The notes under the pieces: model-generated
What the model saw: the letters and a program-made list of their open reading frames with translations, nothing else
Told to the model about the DNA's origin: nothing
The model's database searches: none
Translations under genes and position numbers: made by a program
Source: Symsagittifera roscoffensis
Taxonomy: Eukaryota > Xenacoelomorpha > Acoela > Convolutidae
Assembly (NCBI RefSeq): GCF_963678635.1
Contig: NC_087062.1
Location: 97,333,705 to 97,397,704, forward strand
Reading direction: 5' to 3'
DNA: 64,000 bases
In this document: one piece after another, positions 45,613 through 57,169 of the stretch
Numbering within the stretch: position 1 is the first letter of the stretch
How the letters are laid out: the number at the start of each line of letters is the position of its first letter

Positions 45613-48434
45613 TTAAAACGTCTTCCATACATCCCTGCAGTTTCGACAATCACAAAACAGTATCCATGTGCAAGGATTCGCCTCATTGAATTTCGCCATT
45701 TGATAGGTCCACATAAAATTCAAGAGTCTGTTTTTTAGCCCCGTGGTATTGAAGAAATCTACTGTTCCAGGTAGATGATTGGCCACCCGAGACAGCCTGA
45801 AACAAAACTCAGCGCGAGCTTTTTCTGTGCGGACTTTTTTAAGGCTTAATGTCGGGCCGTCATTTTGTCTTGTAATTGAGGCAGACTTGTTGGTTAATAG
45901 TCGTATTTGTAAATCGTTTTCACTGTGAAAAAAGCTCGATAGATTCAATAGATTGCATAGCTGTATGAACATAGTAAGGGGCAATGTATTCGTTCGTTTC
46001 AACAACGTTAGATAATCACTCTCATAACTGTTTGTTACCCATTTTAGCGCTCTTTTCTGGAATCGTTCAAGTTTTGATAAATTTGCGCGGCATATATTAA
46101 AACACGAAGATGCAAATGTTATAAGTGGTAAAACCGCTGACTTGTAAACACCCAATTTTAATCTCTGTGAAACCCTTTTTGCCACATTTCTTTTAGCAAA
46201 ATAGAAAATCTGATCAGCTTTTTTCATTCTCGCCATTAGATGATTTGACCAGCTTAGGGTTTTATCAATACGTACCCCCAAATCTTTTATTGTTTCTACT
46301 GATTCAAGCAAATGCCCATTGATTTGAATTGAATTTGAGTTTCCTCGAAAAATCAGCTCTTTGCATTTGTCAGGAGCCAACTCCATTTTGTTTCCGTTCA
46401 CCCAATTTTCTAAAGCCGATATATCTGATTGTATTTCAAATTTGGATAGGCCCGCCAGAAAAGTTTTAAATCGTCTGCATAAATGAAGGGAGTAGTGAAT
46501 TTTAGCACTTCTGGCAGGTCATTTATAAAAATGCAAAACAGTAACGGCCCCAGCAGAGACCCTTGAGGAACTCCACTTGTAACTAATTTAGAAGAGGATG
46601 ATACATTGTCATATTTTACCCACTGCGTTCTGTTTTCAAGATAGCTCGCTAAGATTTCCAAAAAACACCCCCCTACTCCAATATTTGCCACTTTTTTCAA
46701 CAATTCAAAATGGGGCACTTTATCGAATGCCTTGGAAAAATCGGTGTAATAAACGAGCACTTCATCGTTCGGATTTTTATCCAGCGCCTCGTAAACTCGT
46801 TGTAAAAATGCTAACAGATTAGTTACAACCGACTTCTTTTTAACAAAACCATGTTGACTTGATTTCATGTATTTTTGAAAGTGATCGTAAAGTGGTTCGT
46901 ACATGCATTTTTCGAGAACTTTAGAGATAATTGTTAATAACGAGACAGGTCTGTAGTTTTTTATTTGCCTTTTGTCGTCTTTTTTGTGTATGGGCGAAAT
47001 AGCAGCACTTTTCCAGAATTTAGGTACACATCGTACCCTCTTGATATTTTTGAAAATAGCATTTAAAATGGAGCTCATCGGTTTAGCTAAACTTTTCAAA
47101 AAACAAGGCGGCAGTTTAGTCAACAATTCTCGGATTTTGTTTTGAGATATGTCAAAATTTATGAGGGAAGCATTTTCGCAAGCAATGTCTGTTACTTTAA
47201 AATTCAATTTCGGAGTAAATACAGAGTGGAAAAAATTATTTAATTTTTCGACTTTTTCAGTTGACTCCTTATATTTAATACCATTTAATTCCATTTCACG
47301 CGGTAGGCTCGACTTCTGCTTTTTCAAGTTTTTGAAATGTTTGAAAATCATGTTAGTATTTCGAGAACCTAAGATACTTTCTTGGTACTCTACTCGTTCT
47401 AGTTCCATATTTTGCATTAAACTGTTTTCAAAATTCGTTATCGTTTCCTGCAAATGGGGAGTAGGCCTTGAGTCGATTTTTTTTCGCTTTGTTTCTAGAA
47501 TTTTAATCAAATTTGAAGTCTTTGGACTCACCCAAGGTGGTAGTTTTTGTCTATGCATGGTTCGTTTTGGAACAAAATTTGAAATTAGATTGTTGATATG
47601 TTCGTACATTTTGTCAGACATTCTATCGATATTTGTAAAACAAATAGGTGAAAAGGGATATTTCTGCATATAATCAATCATGCCATCATAGTCCGCCGAG
47701 CAAAAACTATAAAAACTTTCTTTGACTGGTTTTTCGTCTTGAACATCTATTTCAATTTTCAGCGATATAGGTCTGTGATCTGTTATATCATAGCTTTTTT
47801 CAAAATTCGTGCAAATTTTAGCGAAACCCTCCAACCCCCTCATTAGAGCGACATCTAATATATTTGAACCACAAGTTGGAAATTCAATTATTTGATTCAT
47901 TTCTGCTTCGTCTACTAATTCCAAAATTTCATTTTCATATATACTCGTGCTTTGGTTAATTCTCCAATCCGTTTGAGGGAAATTTATGTCGCCACATAAA
48001 AGAACATGATGATTTTTAATGGAGACAATCGAATCAAAAATTTTTTTGAAATCTTCAAAATTATATCTGTATTTGCTATCTTCTGGGGGATTGTATACGC
48101 AAAAAATCACGAAATTGAAATTGTTCACTTCTATTTGAACCGCTACTGCACATTCTGGTAAATCTAGATTTAGTTTATATGAATTAAAACAATCTCTTAC
48201 TGCGATAAGAACACCACCGTGATTCGAAGTTTTACCTGTTAATTTGCGGTCCGCTCTATAAACAGAATATTCAAGTAGCATGAGTTCAGTGTCTTCAATT
48301 TGATCATTTAGCCAGGTTTCAGTCACTAAAAGTACAGATGCTGCACAATGAGATACAGCTGAAACAAATTTACTTCTTCTTTCAAATTTCAATAAACTCC
48401 TGGCATTCAACAGTACACAGTTTAGGTACGTTAG
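45613..48434 (-). pseudogene. LINE ORF2: endonuclease and reverse transcriptase, one frameshift
   Basis: The frame opens after the TGA at 48435-48437 (LTYLNCVLLNARSLLKF) and runs to 46410. Endonuclease motifs seen are ETWLND, CGDINFPQTDW and DITDHRPIS. Reverse transcriptase motifs are NYRPVSLL, TDFSKAFDKVPH, GVPQGSLLGPLLF and the catalytic YADDLKLF near 46460-46485. One base is missing in the T run at about 46455, after which the frame continues from about 46460 to 45613 with the thumb and C-terminal cysteines (CDCRNCRDVW). ORF2 nicks the target and primes cDNA synthesis on it. A single indel is the only lesion found. Confidence 0.85.
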
Positions 48435-49052
48435 TCATTCAGTGGCTTTTTTAGCATCAATGTTTACCAAAACATCGTCTTTAAATAATTGGAAGTTACG
48501 AATTTTCAAGCTGCTGGGTGGTACGTTTGCATTTATCAATTCACGTCTTTTTTGAAGGCATAAATTTTCTTTCTTTGAATCCTCATAGCTAAGAGCAGGC
48601 AATATAAAAAACCCCATATTTTTCAGGTCATCCCACATTTCAGCACTTTTGGCTAATATCAATTTTGCATGCCATTCACTAGATAGTGTACCCATAGTAA
48701 CTCTTGGTTTAGAGCGACTTTATTTAAACTCCTGGCATTCAACAGTACACAGTTTAGGTACGTTAGTCATTCAGTGGCTTTTTTAGCATCAATGTTTACC
48801 AAAACATCGTCTTTGAATAATTGGAAGTTACAAATTTTCAAGCTGCTGGGTGGTACGTTTGCATTTATCAATTCACGTCTTTTTTGAAGGCATAAATTTT
48901 CTTTCTTTGAATCCTCATAGCTTAGGGCAGGCAATATAAAAAACCCCATATTTTTCAGGTCATCCCACATTTCAGCACTTTTGGCTAATATCAATTTTGC
49001 ATGCCATTCACTAGATAGTGTAACCATAGTAACTCTTGGTTTAGAGCGACTT
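48397..49052 (-). repeat. Tandem duplication of about 331 bp inside the LINE
   Basis: The segments 48397-48720 and 48727-49052 are nearly identical, both running from AACTCCTGGCATTCAACAGT to TTTAGAGCGACTTT. The duplication covers the ORF1 C-terminus and the ORF1/ORF2 junction. The extra ORF1 end forms the open frame 48435-48695 with no start of its own, so ORF2 is separated from the intact ORF1 in this copy. Confidence 0.8.
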
Positions 49053-49666
49053 TCTGAAAATTTTCCAAGTCGATGTACATTTTCCACGTTTGCATTCACT
49101 CGCAGTTTTTCAAATATTTCTTTTAATGTTTCGTTTGCGTGAAAAACATTTTCATTTTTTGAAAAATCTTTGTTTTCAGGAATTCCCTGAATTCTTAGAC
49201 ATTTCGACACATTGTGAAAGTAATTTGACTTCTTATCATCCATTTTTTCATTCTGTTTCATGCTATTTTTCTTGATTAAGGCTTCTGCCTTCTCGGTGCT
49301 TTTTTCGGTAAGCGCATTCAATTTTGAATTGAAAATTTGTTCTATCGTGTTTTCGATTACAGGCTTTAGGGTATTGACGACCGGAATAAATTTGCTCTCA
49401 ATAATATCAGTAGTGAACTTATCTTTAAGTTGCTGAATTGTAGCATCTTGAACAAAGTCGTCCCTCTTGTTGTTTGCTACACAGTCGTTGCAGAGAAGCA
49501 TGACTCTCGTTCCCAGTTCCCTGATTCCATTGACTGCCACAGGTGTCAAACCAGTGCATGTAGTATCAAGATGCATCCTTGCGTCACATCCCACACAGTG
49601 GTACATTTCAGCAGAAGGCATCATTGGTTTACGGCATGATTTGCAGCTATGACGTTGATTTGACAT
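48767..49666 (-). CDS. LINE ORF1 protein (PHD finger, coiled coil, RNA-binding-like C-terminus)
   Basis: 299 residues from Met at 49666. The N-terminus has a C4HC3 PHD-like set: Cys8, Cys11, Cys24, Cys27, His32, Cys37, Cys59 and Cys62. A helical, coiled-coil-like middle (residues about 75-150) and a C-terminal part with the LRIQGIPE start typical of ORF1 RNA-recognition-like domains follow. Such proteins bind the element RNA and act as chaperones in the ribonucleoprotein. The frame is intact. The stop is TGA followed by CTA; the second copy of this stop, at 48435, leads in frame into ORF2. Confidence 0.75.
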   Translation of the reverse strand: MSNQRHSCKSCRKPMMPSAEMYHCVGCDARMHLDTTCTGLTPVAVNGIRELGTRVMLLCNDCVANNKRDDFVQDATIQQLKDKFTTDIIESKFIPVVNTLKPVIENTIEQIFNSKLNALTEKSTEKAEALIKKNSMKQNEKMDDKKSNYFHNVSKCLRIQGIPENKDFSKNENVFHANETLKEIFEKLRVNANVENVHRLGKFSESRSKPRVTMVTLSSEWHAKLILAKSAEMWDDLKNMGFFILPALSYEDSKKENLCLQKRRELINANVPPSSLKICNFQLFKDDVLVNIDAKKATE

Positions 49667-49670
49667 GCTT

Positions 49671-49960
49671 GCGGGACCTGTCTATCATAGTTGCTTTTTC
49701 GAGGGACCACTCTATCATAGTAGTACCAAAACTTCGCGTGAACGCCGGCATCAGCACCTCCTGGCGTGCCAAAAGCAAGCTGGAGCGTACCAGAGGAATT
49801 CTTCCACTCACTGTAGAAACGGTGACCTCCACTCTTAGACGCAAAGCTCCGAAACTCGTTACCTACTGCAATAGGAGGCACATCATCTTTTTTAAAACTA
49901 GATTGACAAGCAAAAGACTAAAAGAGAACGGACAACTAGGTCCATCAGAATTATGAATGA
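49671..49960 (-). other. Probable 5' UTR of the LINE
   Basis: GC-richer than the surroundings and open in one frame (49881-49621, -) that overlaps the ORF1 start in another register. It is likely leader sequence of the same element; the exact 5' end is not visible. Confidence 0.4.
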
Positions 49961-50887
49961 TACAATTTCGATAAGAAATTAAATTTTCAGACTATTGTAT
50001 CTGCTTTTTTTTGTGGCTTGATTTTCACAGCACGAACTTTTCCTGTATTTCCAGAAGTTATTATTAGGTTAAAGTCGCATTTCTCAGTTTCCTTGGTCGT
50101 TGATGGCGAGAAGTGATCAGCCATACAGGCATGCGCATCACGTTGATGAAGACGCGTTATACCCTAGCTCCTATAGGGAACTGAGATGCCCTTTGGCCAT
50201 CTCGAATTGATAGCGAGAAGTACAAAGCCATGACCAATCGCGACCAATCGTTGATGGTATGTTGTACCCTGTCTGTGTTTTTGTTTCTTTCCGCATCCAC
50301 AGTAGATAGGGAAAACCCGACAAGTTAATCGAGCCGTATCTTCTTGATCTTAACTCATTGTTGGCAATTGAGTTTGTAGTTTGTCGTCTTATTTGAGAGA
50401 TGACTTCTGATTTTTGGTTGATTCGTTTTCAGCGGACCATATGAATATTTCGCGATAGCTCAAACAGCTAATTCTTAGGATATTTTAGTTAAGAAAAAGA
50501 TTTATCTTGGTTTCGACAGAGCGGTTAAAAATATTCCCGGAATATTAACAAATGAGTCTGAATTTGAATTGCTTGATTTCATTTAATTGTCCATCCGCTG
50601 AAAACTTTATTCTGGGGAAATGGTTTCGGCCTGATTTTTGTCGGATTAATGGCCTTTTATTGTGTCGATTGATGGGAGGGAGGGGGACTCGAACATTTTT
50701 TAAATTAGTTTTCGTGTTTTTGATTTTTTTTTGGCTGAAATGGTTTCTGCGTAAGTGCTTTCGGCTTTTTACCGCTTGTTAAGTTTATTTTCGATGTTAA
50801 TTTCACATTCCAAACTAGCTTTATTCATTTTGGTACATCTAGTTAGTTGAGTTTCTTTTCGACTTTTTAAAACTTTTCCCCCACTCC

Positions 50888-50960
50888 TTTCCACTTGGCT
50901 TAAAGTTAAAGCGGTTGATTTTGTACTTTAATGACTAGGGTTCGAGTCCCGGTGGGACCT
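50888..50960 (+). tRNA. tRNA-like sequence, probably pseudogene or SINE head
   Basis: Exactly 73 bases. The D arm is good (GGCTTAAAGTTAAAGC, four pairs), the T arm has a perfect B box (GGGTTCGAGTCCC), and the 3' side is GGTGGGACC. The anticodon loop would read TGT (Thr), with a weak stem. The 5' acceptor strand does not pair with the 3' strand, so it is probably not a working tRNA. Confidence 0.45.
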
Positions 50961-51229
50961 TATGTTTTTCAGTATGTATGAAAATAAGTTCTTTTCGCCT
51001 GGAAAAATTGAATAGTCGGTTTTTCGTTTTTCTGCAGATGTTTTGTCGGCTTAGTTGCCAAATCGAGGAATTATCTAGATCGGGCAGCATTTTCCATCGT
51101 AGATGCAAGTTATTTTGATTTACTCCTGTAATTTGTAAAATAAATAGCCCTGACTTTGTATATGTTATCCTTGGTTCTCTTTGTTTTTTTTAGCTTAAAA
51201 GCATTTACGGCCTTTACTGTTTCGGCTTA

Positions 51230-51317
51230 TCTTTTATCGGCTTATTTACTTTGGGTTCTGTGCCGCTTAAAAGGTCTTTTATCGGCTTATTTACTTTGGG
51301 TTGTGTCGCTTAAAAGG
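51230..51317. repeat. Tandem repeat, two units of about 44 bp
   Basis: The unit starting TCTTTTATCGGCTTATTTAC and ending GCTTAAAAGG occurs at 51230-51274 and again at 51275-51317, with a two-base difference in length. Confidence 0.8.
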
Positions 51318-53499
51318 CGAAAAATGGTTGATTTTTCTTTGAAAATTTCAGGTAGTTTGTGTTGCAAAATTTCTAAAATAATTGTTCGAAATTTTTTTAT
51401 GACAACAATTTCTTGTGACTTTTTTGTTTTCTGATCAATGAGCGTCTACCCATTTTTGTTAGTTGAGTGGCCACTCGGTAGCACGCTCCGCTTTGCTTCT
51501 CTGCTGATAAATAAAACCGTCCTCCTTCAATAGAAAAAACATGGAAGATGATACGACTGGCAGATGATGCGTCATGGAGAGGTTTTCGTAAAATTTTTTA
51601 TCTTTATTTCATTCGAAAGCCAAAATTGAGATGACTAGAAGTTACATCTCACTTCATCTTTTTTTTTACTTGATTCGCTTGTACTTGTTTTGATAGTTGT
51701 GTGAAAGGGTGACACTTTTTTGAAAGAAACTCAAAAATATAAACGAATTTTCATTGCATTAATGCCAAATTTTCTTGTTCATTAGTTGTCATCACTGCTG
51801 CTGTTATTGTACTGGGACGGAACGAAAAGAATGACAACTGAGAATTATTGGGAAAAGCAAGGATTTCTCCAAGTTGCCTCGGGTAGTTTTTCGTCTTCTT
51901 TGAAAGCTATTCATAAATGAAGCTACTCAGCAGATGATCAATATCTAGAAAAAGGTGTTTCTTTGTGCTCATGTTTTGTTCACTGCGGAAGATAACTTGA
52001 CCTTATCTGGGATTTGAAAAAATATACTGCAAATTCGGGAGTTTTCTCTCAACATCTATTATAAATTTGTCTACTTAACTTGAAAAATGATCCCACTTCA
52101 TAAATTATGCATAATTAAACCAGTCTGACCGGTGATTAGAGTTACCATGAAATGAGGCTACATTGTTCTAATCAATTGCCTTTGCCAACGGTATCTTTTT
52201 TTCCTTGGATAATGAAGAAGTTACTCTATCGAATTTTTGTAGTATAATTCCTGGCTTTTGTGAATATTAGTCTTGATTTTGTTCTTTGGGGAAATGTTCT
52301 AAATTCGTATTTAACGCTTGTTTGAGTTCAATTTGTTCTTTCATTTTCTACCTCCTGGATTATTGGGTTGAATTTGATTGCGAACTTAGTTGTATTTCCT
52401 TTTTTAAACTCAAATTTGGTATTTAAAAGGGGCGAAAGAACAATAGTCTTTTCTTTTGATCCCGCCGAGTAACTTTATTTAACTTTCTTTTCCTGCGGCT
52501 GAATTGAGTGTACTGTGAAAAATATTATCGAGTGATACATCGGAAAGTTTTATAGACCAATTCAATGGCAATTGTCTGTCAAGATAATGCCCTTCAAGTG
52601 TTATGATTTAATGCAGCTCTTGATTCACTGGGTCAGACTGGTATTAACTACTACGGATTGTGGGTATTGATTTGATTGAGGGCTTTTTCGGCCGCTTTGT
52701 CTTTTTTTGACTGTTAATTCCCTAAAAACGGATCGAAGATCGGACGAATTAATTGAAAACTGACTCAATTGCTATTCGCGATCAACCAAAAGGCTCTTTG
52801 TGTTATCTTATCTCTGGAATGTGAAAGAATCAGATGAATTTATCCCTATTAATTTTAGAATTGAAAGCTGAAACTTTTAGTACCATGCGTATTAGGGAGA
52901 GTCCGGTGCTTAAGCTGTAATAAATGTCTTCTTAAATTATGCTCCTCAAAAAATGAAGAAAATCAAATTGATAGGCTTGCTTTTTATTTAGTTCCGGATA
53001 ACATTCTGCAATTGGTGTTAACTGTTAAGATATCTTCAGTCGGTTTTCTTTGATTCGCTTTTAAAAGCAAGTTAACTTAATGGACCAGGGACTTTTCCGA
53101 TTTGTTTATACCCTGACTTAAAAATCTCTGTGCTTATCATATTGATGTTAGTTGATGAAAGTCTGCTGAGCTGGGTAAAGCTTATCTTCTTAGACCGATC
53201 ATGTTTATCTCCAGTTACTGTTCCGATAAGTTGACAACTAAACACGAGCACTATTTAGGCAGTTTTGCCGTCAATAGCTTGAGCTTGATTTTATGGATTC
53301 TTTTCCTTTTGATGACTATTTAGAGCTCAAAACTTCTGTTCCTTCCCTCAAATCTCAACTTGTAGATCGCAGTTTGTTTTAAAAGGCACAAAGGGCCGAC
53401 TATTTATTCCAAAAGATTAGATCAAAACAGCAAACTAAAAGTAAAGTAGGCTTTTATTAACTATTAGTAAGTAATTCGACCATTTAATAAATTCATAAA

Positions 53500-53566
53500 A
53501 TGAGACTTCCGCCGATATTTTTATTGGCCTTGTGTTCTTTGTCAACCGCGCAATCTGCTCCCAAAG
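53500..53566 (+). CDS. Nicotinic acetylcholine receptor-like subunit, exon 1 (signal peptide)
   Basis: The ATG at 53500 opens a secretory signal peptide: MRLPPIFLLALCSLSTAQSA, basic start, hydrophobic core and a likely cleavage near AQS/A. The exon ends at AAAG before GTAAAT (donor at 53567), leaving phase 1. The base G plus the first two bases of exon 2 (GT) make a glycine codon, giving a smooth join into the receptor's extracellular domain. The start was chosen because of this join and the signal peptide. It is the first of at least four exons. Confidence 0.65.
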
Positions 53567-54091
53567 GTAAATCAAGATTTAAATTGAAAATCACTCATTT
53601 TTTCATTACTTCGTTCTTCGATTTATAAAAAGCCTATGTCAACATGGATAGACGGTTTTTGCGGTTTTTGTGCTAGTAGCATAAAAGGTTTCGACCAGAA
53701 TAATATAAAAATATTTAATTTTGTTCAAAATGGTGTTTTGTGCATGTGGCTTTCAGGAGGTGAAAGAGCAAGATGTAAAAAGAAAAAAAAATAGCTTGTT
53801 CAAGTTACTTTTAGTAAAGTTTTTGTTCTGGGAATGTGGGAAATGAAACTTCAAAAACTGTTATTTATATAGCTTAATAGTTGCTTTACAAGCTTACTCT
53901 AGAAATCGATTAGAAATTGTTTACCGTTGCGATAAGCAAGGGTATTGCAATCGGGTACTAGGCTTTTTTCCCCGTAAATAATTTCGTCCACGACTTCTTC
54001 ATCTGGATTCTTTTCCTGGAAGCCTCTATTAGCAATAAATTTAGCGATGCAGATGTATGCTATGCTTGTTGACATGTTACATGTTAGGTGC

Positions 54092-54113
54092 GGGGGGGGG
54101 GGGGGGGTGGGGG
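54092..54113 (+). repeat. Poly-G run
   Basis: Sixteen G, one T, five G. A length-unstable tract and a possible sequencing weak spot; G-quadruplex formation on this strand is conceivable. Confidence 0.9.
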
Positions 54114-55139
54114 ACGCCACCCTCAGGGATTCGACTCCATGCAGACCCAAAGGGCTCCCCTCTGTACTATTTTGAGATATCCCTTTTTGGCTGACTGACC
54201 CTAAAATTTTTCCAAAGGCGCCTTTAGTGCCAATAAATACTAATTTTGAGGGTGAGCGCGCGCCGAAAAAACGCGATTTTTTGGTCAGAATATTCCAAAA
54301 AGTGCCTAAAAATGCCCTCTTTGGCCTGTTTCTTCAAACTTAGCATGCGGCGCAGAACATTTGGTCAAAAAAATGTGGTCTTCATTGTGATTAGGGAGAG
54401 CTCAGAAAATCAATTTGGCCTACCTAAAAAAAAGGTCGACAAAATTTTCGAATTTTTTTTTGAAAATACGCTCCCCTCTCGAGAAAATCCTAGATCCCAC
54501 CCTGGTCCTACATTATATCGGCTTAGTGGCCTCATATTGCGTCGTTCGACGTTCTAAATAGTTTTTTGTTTGTTTATTTAGAGGGTGAGTGAGACTTGAT
54601 AACGTTTAATCTGAATTTGTTTGCATTTTTAAAGTTTTTTCCGCTTTATAAATTTTGGCCTAAAGAGTATCAGTCGCCTCATATTGCGTCACTTAATTTG
54701 ATATCGCGTCGTTCAAATGGATAATTTTGGATAGTTTATTAAAGTTCGTTGTTACAAATTTGGAAAGTCAGAATTGTTGGTATTTTTTCTTCTCGAAGTA
54801 GGACCTAAAATTGTTTTGGTTTAAGGGTTAACGATTGATTTTAAGCATGATATTGCGTTTTTTAGTTCTTCAAAAAGTAGTTAATGGTTTGGCTGCAATT
54901 AATTTGTGTTTCATGCGGCTAATTTCTCGTTTAGTTTCATAAATGATAAAGCTCCTCTTCGCCTCTGTCGTATTGGATTGTTTTTAAAATCCTGTAAGAT
55001 GTTGTTTTTAGGACTGTTCATTTTGCACGGAAAGGTCCAGCATATGAGCTGTTTATCTCTCTGTAGAGAAACAAACGGATTCATTTTTTGTTTGATATTC
55101 TGAAAATTGTTCCCTCATCTTGAAGAACGAGCCCGTAAT

Positions 55140-55212
55140 TTGTTGGGCCTCGAACCGAAGACTTCTCGAATGAGACACGGAGAGCATAGCAACAACACCT
55201 TTGCTGCTCGGC
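55140..55212 (-). other. tRNA-like fragment with B box
   Basis: Read on the - strand, CGGTTCGAGGCCCAACA fits a T arm with a B box (GGTTCGAGGCC). The upstream part resembles a tRNA body only loosely and no good anticodon arm forms. It may be a SINE head or chance. Confidence 0.3.
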
Positions 55213-56599
55213 AAAATCGGCCTTTTTTAAAAAAAAAAAAGTTGATTAAATTTGTACTGTTTTTGTTCCGACTATTGAAAATGGGGACGAACTTGGTATT
55301 CGGGGGTGTTTTAGTTTTTCAATTTGTTTTCCAAGCAAAATCAAGGCCACAAATAATAATTGGAAAACGAGCTTAATTTAAAACGAAAAACTCAGTTTAA
55401 CTTGGGTAAAGTTAGTTTACTTTGAGTATTTAACGTGCCTTTTTGGAATCAAAATTTTCAAAAAAAGTGCAAAAAACTTTTTAAAATGTTTCTAGCACAT
55501 TTTCTACAAACATTGTTTTTCAATTTGCTTATTTTAGCATGGCTGTCGAATATACCTAATACCCAGTTTTTTTTGTTCAGCTCCTTTTTATCACACCACG
55601 CCGAAAAAACGGCAGTAATTTGGAAAAACGTAGTTTTTTAAGACTGGTCGGAACATTCTGTGCTACTTGCACAGTGACCGGCTATCCTTGTTTTTTATGA
55701 ATCTATCAAAAAATGATAACCAGATTTTTAAACGGGCGGGGCACTTAACCTCTGTTTAAGATAATATACGAGAGAAAGGGTCTTGTAATGGCTTTTTTTA
55801 CATTGGTAACAAATGTAATCGGTTTAGTTACATCATTATAAATGTTTTGAAGTGAAAAATTTAATTTCATGCCTTAATGAATCATGAAAAAAACTTCAAC
55901 AGCGAAAGAGGCAATACAATGTTTTTCGGCTCAACTGTCGTCTGCTTAGTTGCGGCTTGATAAATTTTGTTTCAATAATAATTTCATTCTGTTGAATTTT
56001 TTTTTGGTAAATATTGGGTCTCAAGAAATAGTACGAATATTATTGTAGTTCGTGTAGTTCGCTATTCAGTTATTTTTGTGATAGGCCTCGTTAGTATCTT
56101 TTTTAAAACAAAAATTTTGATAAGTTTTTGGCAATCTTTACATTTTTTTCGATACTATGATACTCTTCTCTGTTTGAGCTTTTAGCTCAAGTACGGATGC
56201 CTTGTTATTGAGGTTGCGACTACAAACCGTTACTAAATCGTTTGCCAACATGTTTCCACTTGAGGCTCATTGATTCAATTGATGGCTCACTGCTTCTTTA
56301 TTGCTAACACGTTCAAATTCAGCTTATTATTATGTTCGTTTGACATTGAGGTAACGTCCATACCTGGCACTACGAAGGTTTACTGTCCTAATTTGGCGCA
56401 TACGTATTCTTTTTACAAACTAGAAAATTAAGCCTTGAATTTTGTCGACTGGCCTTGATTTTCCGTCTCCAATTATTGTCGAAATGTCATTTGCCTTCTT
56501 TTTTGACGGCCTAGTCGGCACAGCACGGTCTACTGTAATGATTATAAGCAATTTTTGCTAACATTTAATATCCTGTTGGTGTAGTCTGATAATTAGGCT

Positions 56600-56705
56600 G
56601 ATGATTAAGTTTTTAAGACTCATGGCGCTCGGCAATTCAGAGACGCCTCGCCGACGTCAGTAGACTAGGAGAAGACGGAAGGAAATGATGATGATGATGA
56701 TTTAA
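56600..56705 (+). mobile_element. 3' tail of a LINE (RTE-like)
   Basis: A short frame ending WRSAIQRRLADVSRLGEDGRK, stop, overlaps a TGA/ATG trinucleotide run (56687-56702). An Arg-rich C-terminal peptide followed by a trinucleotide repeat is how several RTE-type LINEs end, so this looks like a strongly 5'-truncated insertion. Confidence 0.4.
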
Positions 56706-57169
56706 GATTTTAGGTTCATTTTTTTTGTTTTTCCATTTCCTCTTAGTCACAAGGAAGCAAAGAATGGAGCGATGTCTCAAGTCAGCAGCAAAAGTTTTAA
56801 AAAATCAGATTTTCCCCGATTTTCTCAAATGATTCGTTGGATCTGTTTTTTTGCCAATTATTTAAAATAATTTGCGTTCGTGCCTGCTCATGAAATACTT
56901 CGAAGTCGCCGTTTTTTAGTCAATTTTATACTACAGTTATCTGTTATATATTTAAATGCGAGTTGCCTTATCTCGCCATGTTTAAGTTTTTTCAATGTTT
57001 TGTTTTTGCATGTTTAACGAAAGATTTTTTGCACATTCAAGCTATATCGTATATTCCAATGGTTAAGATTTTTTTTTTCAATTTTCCATTTTAATTCAGT
57101 GTTTATTTCGGGGCTGTCAATTATGAATGACCAAATCTTTTTAGTATACGTTTTCAGAAAACTCAAATT

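Larger units (their letters stand above)
45440..49670 (-). mobile_element. CR1/L2-like LINE (non-LTR retrotransposon), nearly full length
   Basis: On the - strand, ORF1 with a PHD-type finger is followed by ORF2 with apurinic-type endonuclease and reverse transcriptase. A short CAA-repeat 3' region (45545-45560) and an AATAAA near 45472 follow. The 5' UTR probably extends beyond 49666, to perhaps 49950. One frameshift and an internal tandem duplication are the only large lesions, so this is among the youngest elements in the window. Confidence 0.8.
49961..53499. other. Non-coding flank upstream of the receptor gene
   Basis: No gene with recognisable domains. The frames at 50552-50782 and 51156-51434 are Phe/Leu-rich translations of T-rich DNA. 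It holds a tRNA-like sequence (50888-50960) and a short tandem repeat (51230-51317). The promoter of the receptor gene should lie at its right end, but no clear core promoter motif was identified. Confidence 0.5.

Noticed and set aside
47149-47673. A 174-residue + strand frame inside the LINE
   Set aside because: Antisense to intact ORF2 coding sequence (endonuclease/RT linker), hydrophobic and without motif.
54246-54557. A 103-residue frame in intron 1 considered as an alternative exon
   Set aside because: Lys/Phe-rich, no receptor similarity and no consistent acceptor and donor pair in frame.
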